A DNA stretch of 64,000 nucleotides, taken from assembly GCF_027579695.1 (NCBI RefSeq), contig NC_083583.1:22495599-22559598 (forward strand), given 5' to 3'. Numbering within the stretch: position 1 is the first letter of the stretch; each line of letters starts with the position of its first letter. Positions 46,450 through 58,400 of the stretch are shown here, in pieces. The position numbers were made by a program, and so were the translations under genes. The notes under the pieces were generated by a model. That model had not been told where the DNA came from and searched no databases. It saw nothing but the letters and a program-made list of their open reading frames with translations. This stretch comes from Neoarius graeffei. Lineage: Eukaryota > Chordata > Actinopteri > Siluriformes > Ariidae.

Positions 46450-49400
46450 CTGAGACACAATGAGATTTGACTTTTCCACTCCAACCAAACTGAGGAAAAA
46501 AAAACCCCAAATAAATATCAGAAAAAAACCCCAGCCTACACTGAGCTGCGAATACTTACTACCAGACATCAGGTAGAGGCCATTAGGATCCACTGCTAAG
46601 CTGGTCACAGCGTCCAGATGAGCCACCATGGAGTGAATAAGTTTTCCTAAAGAAGAACAAGAACAGACTAGATTTATACAGCAGCCATCATTTAGTTCAG
46701 TTAATAACAGTCCTTTTCAAATCCAGGGGAATAGATATAAAAACTGTCTGCTTCAAAATGGAGCATAAATGTGTATTTTAGAATGAAAATGGCCTATAAT
46801 GGAATTTTATACAAGAATGAGAATTGTATATAATGAGTATTATTCTATCCACATTCACTGGATATGAGCAATCGCGCGTTCCGATTGGCTACTTTACGAC
46901 TAGGATATCAGCTCATATAACTTACCATGAGTAAAGAATAACAAAATGGAGGCGCGCATCAAGTCAGATACATCACTTTGTTATCAAGTATTTAAAAGAA
47001 ACAGAAATAGCTAAAAGAATATACTCCCCCCCAGTATCTCCTGATCCACACTCCAGTTGGCGGCAGTAATACACTTTTACACTGGTTTGCCAACCGCCAA
47101 AAAACCCCGAACTCTGAACCAACTGAGGACAAAATAAAAACTTTACTCGAACCCCCCCCCCCAAAAAAAGAAAAGGATTTGATGGTAAGAACGTCTCTTT
47201 TTTTTTTTTCCACAAATTATCATTATAGCATTTTTCCAAATTGCTACTATCATTTTGCCGGTTTGTTTACATTCTAAACGGAAATGATTTTCGTCAGACA
47301 TTTTGTACAAACAACGTGCATGTTCTAGAATGATGCTGTTTTAATCAAGCATTATTAATGAAGCATAATGATGTGTTTGAGGTATACATAATGATATGTT
47401 TTAATCAGGGCTTTGAACCAGAATTTTTTTCCTATTGGTTCGTTCCGAACAGAAACGGAATTTTAACGTTTCCGGTTTTGGGTTCCACCATTAAATAGAC
47501 GTTCCCGAACTGGTTAGAACAAAAAAATTTCGTTCCCGGAACGGTTAATTACGTTCCCTGTCAGCTGTTTAACAAATGACTATAAAATTATGTCTCTGTC
47601 TCATCCAGCTTAAGCCAAATGTAGGCTAATTCTATTACAACCTTCATTAAATAAGACAAGAAATAATTCAAAACAATTATTATTTCAAATGTTGGCGATT
47701 TGGATTCTCAGTATGTCTTTCCATCTACACAAACAGAAAAAGTGCCAAAAATGAAAGATAATTCGTTTAGTGTGTTACCAAAGGCTAGTCAGGCCCTATA
47801 AAGGGCTACCGCATGACGTCACCGCGCCGCGAGATTTTGTTAGGCGCCATATTGGAAGACCAAGTACACATCTATGCAAGTACATACATACATAAAACAA
47901 ACTACACCTGAAATGTAGCCAGGGCCGGTTCTGCCCTAATCTGGACCCGGGTGCAACATCGCGCACCCCCCCCCCCCCCCCAAAAAAAAAAAACACCAGT
48001 CTAAATCAGGACAACCATCACATATCTATAACTATAAACATTTTATATCAACTATTTTAACTAAATGGGCTATAATAAATAAGGCTGCAGGCAGCCACGG
48101 CGGGCTGCCTCAGAAAAGTAACCATTCAATGACACAACTGAAAGCCTGCAGCCACGGCGGGCTGCCTTATAAAGTAACCATTTGTCCTACCTTAAAACTC
48201 GTTTTGCATTTTCTGCCTCCTTTTTTGTATTTTCGACCCTCTGTTTATTTTCTTTCCTTTTCTGAAAACCCGATTTGTGTCCAGACATTTTGTTCTGCTA
48301 CCAACGAACTAACTCGTCAGGTCTCGTCTCTCGAGCCCGCGATGATTCCCGTGGGAAGGGCAACAACTGATACATTTTTACAAACAGCCAATAGGGAGGT
48401 TGCATCGTTCAGGCTCTTCTTTGCTCAGACACTCAGTAATTCACTTATTATCACGTGGAGACGTGATAGTAGTCCACCTTCCCGCGCTCTCCATTCAGTC
48501 AGCGAACGTCACACAGGAAGTGAACCCCAGCGGGTCATAGAAACTTGCGCAGGAGAAGAATGGCTTTTTTATTTGTAGGCTACGGAAACTTTGAGGAACG
48601 AAATAAAAACCAGTATTAACCGGTTACCATTATTTTTAATAAGCGTTTCTGTTCCGGAACATAAAAAATAATAAAGTTTCTGGTTTCGTTTCTGTTCCAT
48701 GTGAAATAGAAAAAGTTCCCGGTTTTCGTTTTCGTTCCTTGAACCGGTTCAAAGCCCTGGTTTTAATGATATCATAATATCATTGTTTTAATGATATCAT
48801 AACTCTATGATTCAAAAAAATGTTGAGGAATTTCGTTCCTAAATGACGAAGAACTAACTTCCCATATAACAACGAAAAAAGGACTAAAAGTTTTACTCTT
48901 AGTAGCTTTGGGACTAGAGGTTGAGGAAAATTTGAAAGAGAGAGAGAAGCTTGTTTACTGTAGTTTGGCTCCAGGAGACACTGCTTTCACGAAAAACTCT
49001 TCCTGTCATTTCAGACATCCCCTTTGATTGGTCAAAAGACCTGAAACTTTCCTCGGATACACTAAACTGACATTGATGACCCTCAGAAAGTTGCATCAAG
49101 TTCAACTTGAACTAAAGCTCTGCTCCTATGTCACTAGTGTAACACTAGCGGCGTCAACTGCTCCGCTGCCGAACCACAGCAAACAGAAAATCTGCTGTTT
49201 CTGCTGGTACCGCTACTGGTCAGTGTGATCCCCGCCTTTCAGATACCCAGGACTGGCTAGTGTCACTAAGTGACAGGGGAGAGAAAGTGTGCCATCCCTC
49301 CCACCCAGAGAGCATGGTCCATGTCTCTCTCTTGGAATCCCGACTGTAGATGTCTGTAGTGTCATCAGGATTCAAACTGATGATCTCCAGATGATAAGAG

Positions 49401-52400
49401 GAATGCTTTTCCATTGTGCCACTCGAGAGGAGGGGGGGGAATGTTTTAGGGTGTATTCAGACCAGGATAGTTCGATAGTTCACTTGCTTTGGTCCGAACC
49501 AAATGTTTTGTTTTTTTTTTTTCATTTTGGTGCGGTTCGCTTTCACACTGTACATTTTAGTAAGCGGACCAAAATCTGTCAACAAAGCCGCGCGCCCTGA
49601 GGTCGTTCAGCTATTGGTCAGAGACGACACGCGCACAAAGCGTTAAGTTCAAAAGTAGTCACGGAGGATAGTGCTGATGAGCGCACATCATGTTGTGACA
49701 GTTCTGGCTCTTCACGCAAGTCGCTAGTACCGCCACTTTTTGAAAGAATGTCCCTGATTTTAATGTAGGTCTGACGGAGTTTCTTCACTTTTAGCCGACA
49801 TTGTTCTGGGGAGCGCGTGAACCCCTTCTCCTTCATTTTCTCACTGAATACAGCAAACACGTCGGCATTTTTGTGTGTTCTCTCCAAAAGCTCAGATATG
49901 TGGACATCTGCCCATATATCCACAAGGGTACGCGTTTCTTCCTCGGCCCACGTTTGCCCCCTACTCATTTTTTGTACTCTGTAGTCTAGCCTACCACTGG
50001 TCTGAATGACTGAACGACTGTTGTAAGGTTCCCTTGACAACCGAAACAGTGTTTGCGCTTTGCGGTGGAGTGTCAAGACTCTGTTTCCCATAATGCTCGA
50101 CAAACGACGGAAGCTCCCGAGGTACAAAAAAGCAAAACTGTCAGATTAGGTCCGGTCTGCTTTTACACCTCCAAAAGGTCCGCACCAGGGTTCCTTTGGT
50201 CCGGACCGAGTCTGACCTTGCAGCTCGGTCTCGGTCCGCTTGTTCGGTCCAGACCAGAGTTCGGTGGTTTGTATTCAGACCAACCCAAAAGGTCCGGACC
50301 AAGGGAAATTTGGTTTGTTTGGTCGTTTGGTCCGGACCAAACAACGTAGGTGTGAATACGCCCTTAATGATATCACTAATAAAACTTTTTAGAATGAAGA
50401 TGTGAGGTATTTTTCTATAACAAGAATGCTTAATTAAAAGTATTAATGAGACTTAATGTGTGTGCCAGAATGAGGGCGTTTCTCATTTGTGCACGATGCA
50501 GGTGTGCAAGAACGATGTTTTAATAAATTCTTATTAAAAGGGTCAGGAGTGTGTTGAGAACAAGAATGTGTGAATAAACAAAGAATAAGATATAGGAATG
50601 TTCTAAGTGGCATAACGCACTTGTTCTAGAATTAAGTATTGGAAGATCAACCATATTTGGATGAGGAGAACAACAACAACGATCCTGTAAGATATGTTTC
50701 TTGGCAAAGCATGAAAGTACGATCGTCTAAATCAGACTTATTTAACCCTCTGGGGTCTGAGGGTATTTTCAGGCACTCTAATGATTTGGAATGCTCTGAT
50801 TTTGTTGTCAATTTCAATAAATCTAAGCAGTATTTTCAAAGTCATATGACACTTTTTGTATTCAACACAAGCTCAGCTACAATAATATCCATGTAGTATG
50901 TCTGTCATGATTGTACTTTAAAGAAAATAACAGATAAATGAAGATGTTGTATTAAGCAGTTTTAGAACTGTGTTGGAATGTGTGAAAAAGCATGACCTTA
51001 CCCATTGTGTTGAACCGTTTTGGTCACTAGAGGTGATTCTGTTCAATCTTCGGAATGTATCAAGCACAAAAACTTAAATCTGCTCCATTGATTTGGACAA
51101 TTAACTGGCCATCAAAAATGTACGTCCTATTGTTTTGAGATAAAGGGTTGGCAGTGGGACGGGTATTCAATGAGAAGTGTAAAAAATTTCCATTCATTCA
51201 ATGAGAAGAGTGAAAACCCCTCCCACTGCCATCTCTTAATCCCGTCAGGTCAAGTGATCAAAATGGTTCGTCACAATGGGTAAGGTCATGTTTTTTCACA
51301 CATTCCAACACAGTTCTCAAACTGCTTTTTACAACAGCTTCATTTATCTGGCATTTGACTCTATTCAGTGTCTTTAAATTAACTCTTGTACTATTTTACA
51401 CAGTTCAGAGTCACAACCAACTGTTACTTTGTTACACAATTACTCTGTAATTCTGCTCTCACTTCAACTCCAAATTTTACTCGCTAAACTCGAAATAGAG
51501 CAAAATTAACTATTTTTGAGGAAAATACTTTTAACTCTGGAAAAATTGCTCAGTCATTTTTCCGTCGTATGCACTACAGTACACGCACATCAACTGATAC
51601 GCTTATAAAAAAATAGAAGAAATATTTACACTTACTCGAGTTGATTTTTGGCCGGAATGGGTCCAAAAATAAATAAATAAATAAATAAATAAAGGCACCG
51701 CTCATCATCAGTATTGCAGTTCAAGACTGAGCTGAATCACTGTCCTGAATCATGAATTGATTCGCTGTCCTGAATCATCTGAAGCGCATTAAATCCGCGT
51801 GCCATCTGGCAATAAGTTTTACCTCCAAATAGCCTAAACTATAGCTGACAGATTTTATCCTGCTTACGGTGGACGTTCCCACTGTGAAAGAGAAACCAGT
51901 CGAAACTGAAAGAGTGAAAGTGATTATCATGCCGTTACCATGTGAATAGTCTTTTATGAATATGTAAGTGCGCACTCAGCGCGCCGACTCCGGTGTGACT
52001 GAGTAAGGTGACAAGTTTGTTTCATCTAATTGAGGTAATTTAAAAAATATATTATTTGGCAGTGGGCACATAGGAAAGTATAAAGTATCAAGTTTCCGTC
52101 AATACGTTTATCATGCTTGTATGATAACCCGAAGATATTTATCTAAATACATGACCTACTCATTCTAAACCTGCCGAGCTTTGCCAGCGAAGCTCTCAAC
52201 CCTAGAGGGTTAAACTTTTTCACGAGTCCGTCTTCAGTAAGCGAGGGCGCTGTGTCAGCCCATCTTTCAAGCGAAGGACTGAAAAAACACCTATCAATCA
52301 TTCTGGATTTATATGGATCTTCCATTTTTATTAAGGAAAAAAAAGACGACAACTGCTCTTTTGGTATATTTTTACGTTCTGCTGATTAAATGCAGAGGTC

Positions 52401-55400
52401 CAACACATACCGTGTAAAGGTTTGAAAGTCTTAAACAGTGATTTAAATATTTATTTTATGGCATTTCCTATTTCACCTCTGGTCTAAATTACTGATGGAG
52501 TTACACACACTGTGCTGGAACTACCTGTGTTGTTGTCGAAGAAGCGGATGTGGCGGTCCTCCTGTGCTGTAATGGTGATGGGCAGAGTCGGGTGACTCAG
52601 CACTTTGTTGATCTGACGAGGGGCATCTGAAGAATAACAAATGCGCACAGCTTAAATGTGATACCACATAACAGAAGTCATAAGGAATGATAATAGATGG
52701 ATATCTGTCTTTGCTTAAAAACATTTAAGTCTCTCAATAATGCATGCATGCTGATGTATGTAGCAACAATGACAGTAAAGTAAGGCATGGTATCTAAACT
52801 GCGTTACAGCTTTAAAGCTTGTGCACATACATTTGGGTATCTGGAGTGCCTACCAAGCCACAAACTCTGAAATAAGACAACCCAGTCGGTTTCTTTGGAG
52901 CTGCCTATTTGAGAAAACATGTGCATGAACAAGCCTTTCAGATTTCGCTCAGCTTTCTATGTCAGAAGAGGAACTCATCTCATCTCATTATCTCTAGCCG
53001 CTTTATCCTGTTCTACAGGGTCGCAGGCGAGCTGGAGCCTATCCCAGCTGACTACGGGCGAAAGGCGGGGTACACCCTGGACAAGTCGCCAGGTCATCAC
53101 AGGGCTGACACATAGACACAGACAACCATTCACACTCACATTCACACCTACGGTCAATTTAGAGTCACCAGTTAACCTAACCTGCATGTCTTTGGACTGT
53201 GGGGGAAACCGGAGCACCTGGAGGAAACCCACGCGGACACGGGGAGAACATGCAAACTCCACACAGAAAGGCCATCGCCGGCCACGGGGCTCGAACCCGG
53301 ACCTTCTTGCTGTGAGGCGACAGCGCTAACCACTACACCACCGTGCCGCCCAGAAGAGGAACTGATTAAAATTATAGCAGCCTCTCATCTGAGTATCTCC
53401 ACTCGTAGCTTGAGAACTGCCTTTGCAAATGAATATTCATGAGGCAAATTCTACCTGATTAGTTAGCACAAGAGTGGGTGGGGTGAGCAGTGGCTCATTA
53501 TCATTTAAAGGAACAGGCACTCAAATCGGCTGTTTTGAACAGGGCTGTTTAGACAGGGTGAGAACGGAGCTGTGGTGCTTTATCCTTGTGGTATTTTGAC
53601 CAAAGCATGTCACGGACATTTCAATACGACCTCTGGGAACTGTGTCAACTTGTGGATAAGGGGTATAATGTCACCTTTAATACCAGAAAATTGTAGGTTT
53701 GTGATGCACTGGTACTCATTAATTCAATATTCTATCGTTTCTAATTTTGTTAGCTATTCCACTTATAAGATTCACATGATGAAAGTTTTAAACATGAGAA
53801 GTTCCAAAGCAATTTGCCCTTTTCTTCTAATACAGATGTACTATGTATATTTTAAATTGTACTATTCCACTATTCGGAGGACTTAACGAACATATATTTG
53901 GTTAACTGCTAGGAAAAGGAAACAAAAGTCTTAAGTGGCTTAATCAAATATAATTATTTTCACAGCAATTAAACTGTATTCTTTCGGTGGAGATGCACAT
54001 GTTTACTGTTTGACAGGCATAATAGAGAAATAATGAACAGAAATATTAAACTCCTAGCCAAAGCTTTACTGAATTTCAGCTCAGTACATCAGCCTATAAC
54101 CCAGCTAAAGCACTGTATGCTATGACGATGGTTAAAATCGTAACTTTGTGAACCCAAATAGCTAACCTTTTGTCCTTTGAGCTTCATCTCTAAGCTCCAG
54201 CGTTAAAGTAAAAGCCACCCACTCTCAAGGCTCAGTACAACAAAAAGTGTATTTTAAGCAAGCCAGAACCAAGTGGATTAAAAAAAAAAAAAAAAGAGCT
54301 CATAAGTTTCAGCGCAGGTGTGTGTAGATGTACCTGGCTCCCCTGCATTCTGAGACTCCAGCTCCAGCACCAGCTGCTGCGTCTCCATGTTGAAGATGCC
54401 TGTCCTGCCGTTGCTAAAGGCTGTCACCATGTGAGCTGGCTCACTGCACACCAGATCCACAGAGGAGGGGATGCCTAACTCTATCACACACACACCAGAG
54501 AGAGCACAAACTGACAGTCAGATGCTATGAGGTTCATCGCATTTCTTATGTACTCTTCAACAAACACCGAATCCCAAGTTTCAGGCAACTTCATACACAT
54601 GTTCACTACCTGAGGTATATCATACAGGCACTGGAGAACCTATATAGTGCACCACATGCCCAGGTGAATGCAATTTGAGACTAAGCCACAGAAAAACTGA
54701 CTCCAATAAGTGCCTGTAAATGCTTATACGCATTATCGCATTCGTGTTTAAGAATTAATTAGAAAATATCTGAACTAGAAAATGATCGGCATATAGTAGA
54801 ACATGAAGCGTTTTAATGTGGATTGTTCCTCCATAATAAGTAAAGATTGTGAAAATTCTCATTTGTTTGAACAGTGAAATTTGTTTTGAAAGACCTAATG
54901 GAATGAGGGTACTGAGTGAGTGTTTTAATGAGGTACCACTAAGGAATAACGCATGCATTCTAGAATTACAAGATTTTAATGAGAGATTCATGAAACAATG
55001 TATGGGTTCTAGAGTCAGAACATTTTATTGAGCTATAATTAACAATGTACATGATCTAGAATAAGGATGTTTTCATGACATAAAACTGACGCATAATGCA
55101 TATATATTCTAGAATAAAGATGTTTTCATGAGATATGTGCAAGACATAATGCATACGTTCTACAACCCCGATTCCAAAAAAGTTGGGACAAAGTACAAAT
55201 TGTAAATAAAAACGGAATGCAATGATGTGGAAGTTTCAAAATTCCATATTTTATTCAGAATAGAACATAGATGATATATCAAATATTTAAACTGAGAAAA
55301 TGTATCATTTAAAGAGAAAAATTAGGTGATTTTAAATTTCATGACAACAACACATCCCAAACAAGGCCATGTTTCCCACTGTGAGACATCCCCTTTTCTC

Positions 55401-58400
55401 TTTACAACAGTCTGTAAACGTCTGGGGACTGAGGAGACAAGTTGCTCAAGTTTAGGGATAGGAATGTTAACCCATTCTTGTCTTATGTAGGATTCTAGTT
55501 GCTCAACTGTCTTAGGTCTTTTTTGTCGTATCTTCCGTTTTATGATGCGCCAAATGTTTTCTATGGGTGAAAGATCTGGACTGCAGGCTGGCCAGTTCAG
55601 TACCCGGACCCTTCTTCTACGCAGCCATGATGCTGTAATTGATGCAGTATGTGGTTTGGCATTGTCATGTTGGAAAATGCAAGGTCTTCCCTGAAAGAGA
55701 CGTCATCTGGATGGGAGCATATGTTGCTCTCGAACCTGGATATACCTTTCAGCATTGATGGTGTCTTTCCAGATGTGTAAGCTGCCCATGCCACACGCAC
55801 TAATGCAACCCCATACCATCAGAGATGCAGGCTTCTGAACTGAGCGCTGATAACAACTTGGGTCGTCCTTCTCCTCTTTAGTCCGAATGACACGGCGTCC
55901 CTGATTTCCATAAAGAACTTCAAATTTAGATTCGTCTGACCACAGAACAGTTTTCCACTTTGCCACAGTCCATTTTAAATGAGCCTTGGCCCAGAGAAGA
56001 CGTCTGCGCTTCTGGATCATGTTTAGATACGGCTTCTTCTTTGAACTATAGAGTTTTAGCTGGCAACGGCGGATGGCACGGTGAATTGTGTTCACAGATA
56101 ATGTTCTCTGGAAATATTCCTGAGCCCATTTTGTGATTTCCAATACAGAAGCATGCCTGTATGTGATGCAGTGCCGTCTAAGGGCCCGAAGATCACGAGT
56201 ACCCAGTATGGTTTTCCGGCCTTGACCCTTACGCACAGAGATTCTTCCAGATTCTCTGAATCTTTTGATGATATTATTCACTGTAGATGATATGTTCAAA
56301 CTCTTTGCAATTTTACACTGTCGAACTCCTTTCTGATATTGCTCCACTATTTGTCGGCGCAGAATTAGGGGGATTGGTGATCCTCTTCCCATCTTTACTT
56401 CTGAGAGCCGCTGCCACTCCAAGATGCTCTTTTTATACCCAGTCATGTTAATGACCTATTGCCAATTGGCCTAATGAGTTGCAATTTGGTCCTCCAGCTG
56501 TTCCTTTTTTGTACCTTTAACTTTTCCAGCCTCTTATTGCCCCTGTCCCAACTTTTTTGAGATGTGTTGCTGTCATGAAATTTCAAATGAGCCAATATTT
56601 GGCATGAAATTTCAAAATGTCTCACTTTCGACATTTGATATGTTGTCTATGTTCTATTGTGAATAGAATATCAGTTTTTGAGATTTGTAAATTATTGCAT
56701 TCCGTTTTTATTTAAAATTTGTACTTTGTCCCAACTTTTTTGGAATCAGGGTTGTAGAATAAGGATGTTTTCATGAGGTAGGAGCAAGGCATAATGCATA
56801 TGTTTTAGAATAAGGATGCTTTCATGTGGTATCAGTGAGGATTAATGCACAAGTTCTAGAATAAGGATGTTTTCATAAGATATGAGCAAGGCATAATGCA
56901 TATGTTCTAGAATAAGGATGTTTTCATGAGATATGAGCAAGGCATAATGCATATATTCTAGAATAAGGATGCTTTCATATCAGTGAGGCATAATGCATAT
57001 GTTCTAGAATAAGGATGTTTTCATATCACTGAGGCATAATGCATATATATTCTAGAATAAGGATGTTTTCATGAGATATGAGCAAGGCATAATGCATATG
57101 TTCTAGAATAAGGATGCTTTCATATCACTGAGGCATAATGCATATATATTCTAGAATAAGGATGTTTTCATGAGATATGAGCAAGGCATATGTTCTCGAA
57201 TAAGGATGTTTTCATGACATGAGCAAGGCATAAGGCATATGTTCAAGAATAAGGATGTTTTCATGAGATATCACTGACCCATAATGCATGTCTTCCAGAA
57301 TTTGGATCTCTTAATGGGGTATTAATGAGGTATGAGGCACATGCTCTAGAATGGAGATGCTTTAAGGATGCATCATTAAATGGTCCAGTATGTGTCTGCT
57401 CTAGAATGAAGATGTTTCAGTTAGATAACACTAAATCAATAAGAATGTGTGTATTCTAGATCAAAGATTATTTTAATAATGTATTATTAAAGATGCAAAA
57501 TGAACATGTTCTAGAATGACAATGTTTTATTACAGCAATTATGCAGCATAAGGCATGTGTTCTACAAGGGGAATGTTTTATTGAGGTATCATTGATGGGG
57601 CATAAGTTTCTAGAATGAGGATACATTAAGGGTGTATCATTAATGGGACGTGTGTGTTCCATAATGAGAACGTCTTAATGAGGTATTACTGAGGCATAAT
57701 AATGAGGATTAATGTGCATCTATGAAGTGTTATTAATGTGGAATCCTGTATGAGTGAATGAGGATGAGATTGTGCCGTTACCCGTGTCCTCATTAAAGAT
57801 GGCAAGGGCGGGTGAGGTGTCTGCAGCATTCCAAAGTCGCACCGTTCCATCTGCTGAACAGGACAGCAGCCGCTGGTGGGCCGAGCTGTAGACCAAACCC
57901 CATACTGCATCAGTGTGACCACACAGCGCCCCCCTCAGCACAGACGGCTCTGTCACAGCCAGAGACGGACACAGGTCGTTAGAGAGAAATCAATCGTCTG
58001 ATGTATTTAAAGCTTGAAAAGTGTAAGAATGGAACGTACCATACGAGTCGTAGGGGTCAATATTTGGATTAGGAGTGTTCCAGCTCTGAATGGTTCCGTC
58101 CATTCCTCCACTGAAACACTGCTCTCCGTTACTGCTCATGACCACACACAGAACTGCACCCCTACACAGAACAACACTGTTACACCTCTACAAACTACCA
58201 ACATATACAAAACACTTCTCTACTGCTCTTTCTGCAGCAGATTTATTCACAGAGACCTTTAAAAGAACAATCTGGCCAAAATACAGCGTATATATTTTTC
58301 TCAGGGTGGCACGGTGGTGTAGTGGTTAGCGCTGTCGCCTCACAGCAAGAAGGTCCGGGTTCGAGCCCCGTGGCCGACGAGGGCCTTTCCGTGTGGAGTT

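Larger units (their letters stand above)
54730..57720 (+). repeat. ~51-bp minisatellite with TTCTAGAA core (about 24 units)
   Basis: The unit is roughly 51 bases: TTCTAGAATAAGGATGTTTT, then CATGAGATATGAGCAAGGC, then ATAATGCATATG. Units from about 55050 to 57290 are nearly identical; those at the edges are increasingly diverged. A Tc1 element (55163-56754) splits the array exactly at one core TA. Diverged unit-like traces also occur near 47310-47400 and 50390-50640. Confidence 0.92.

Noticed and set aside
48129-48578. 149-residue frame inside the hAT element as a transposase
   Set aside because: No hAT dimerisation or DDE motifs; the element is short with extended inverted arms, so it is non-autonomous.
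54730-57720. CRISPR-like array of regular repeats
   Set aside because: Units are contiguous with no unique spacers, lie in a vertebrate intron and vary by drift; it is a minisatellite.
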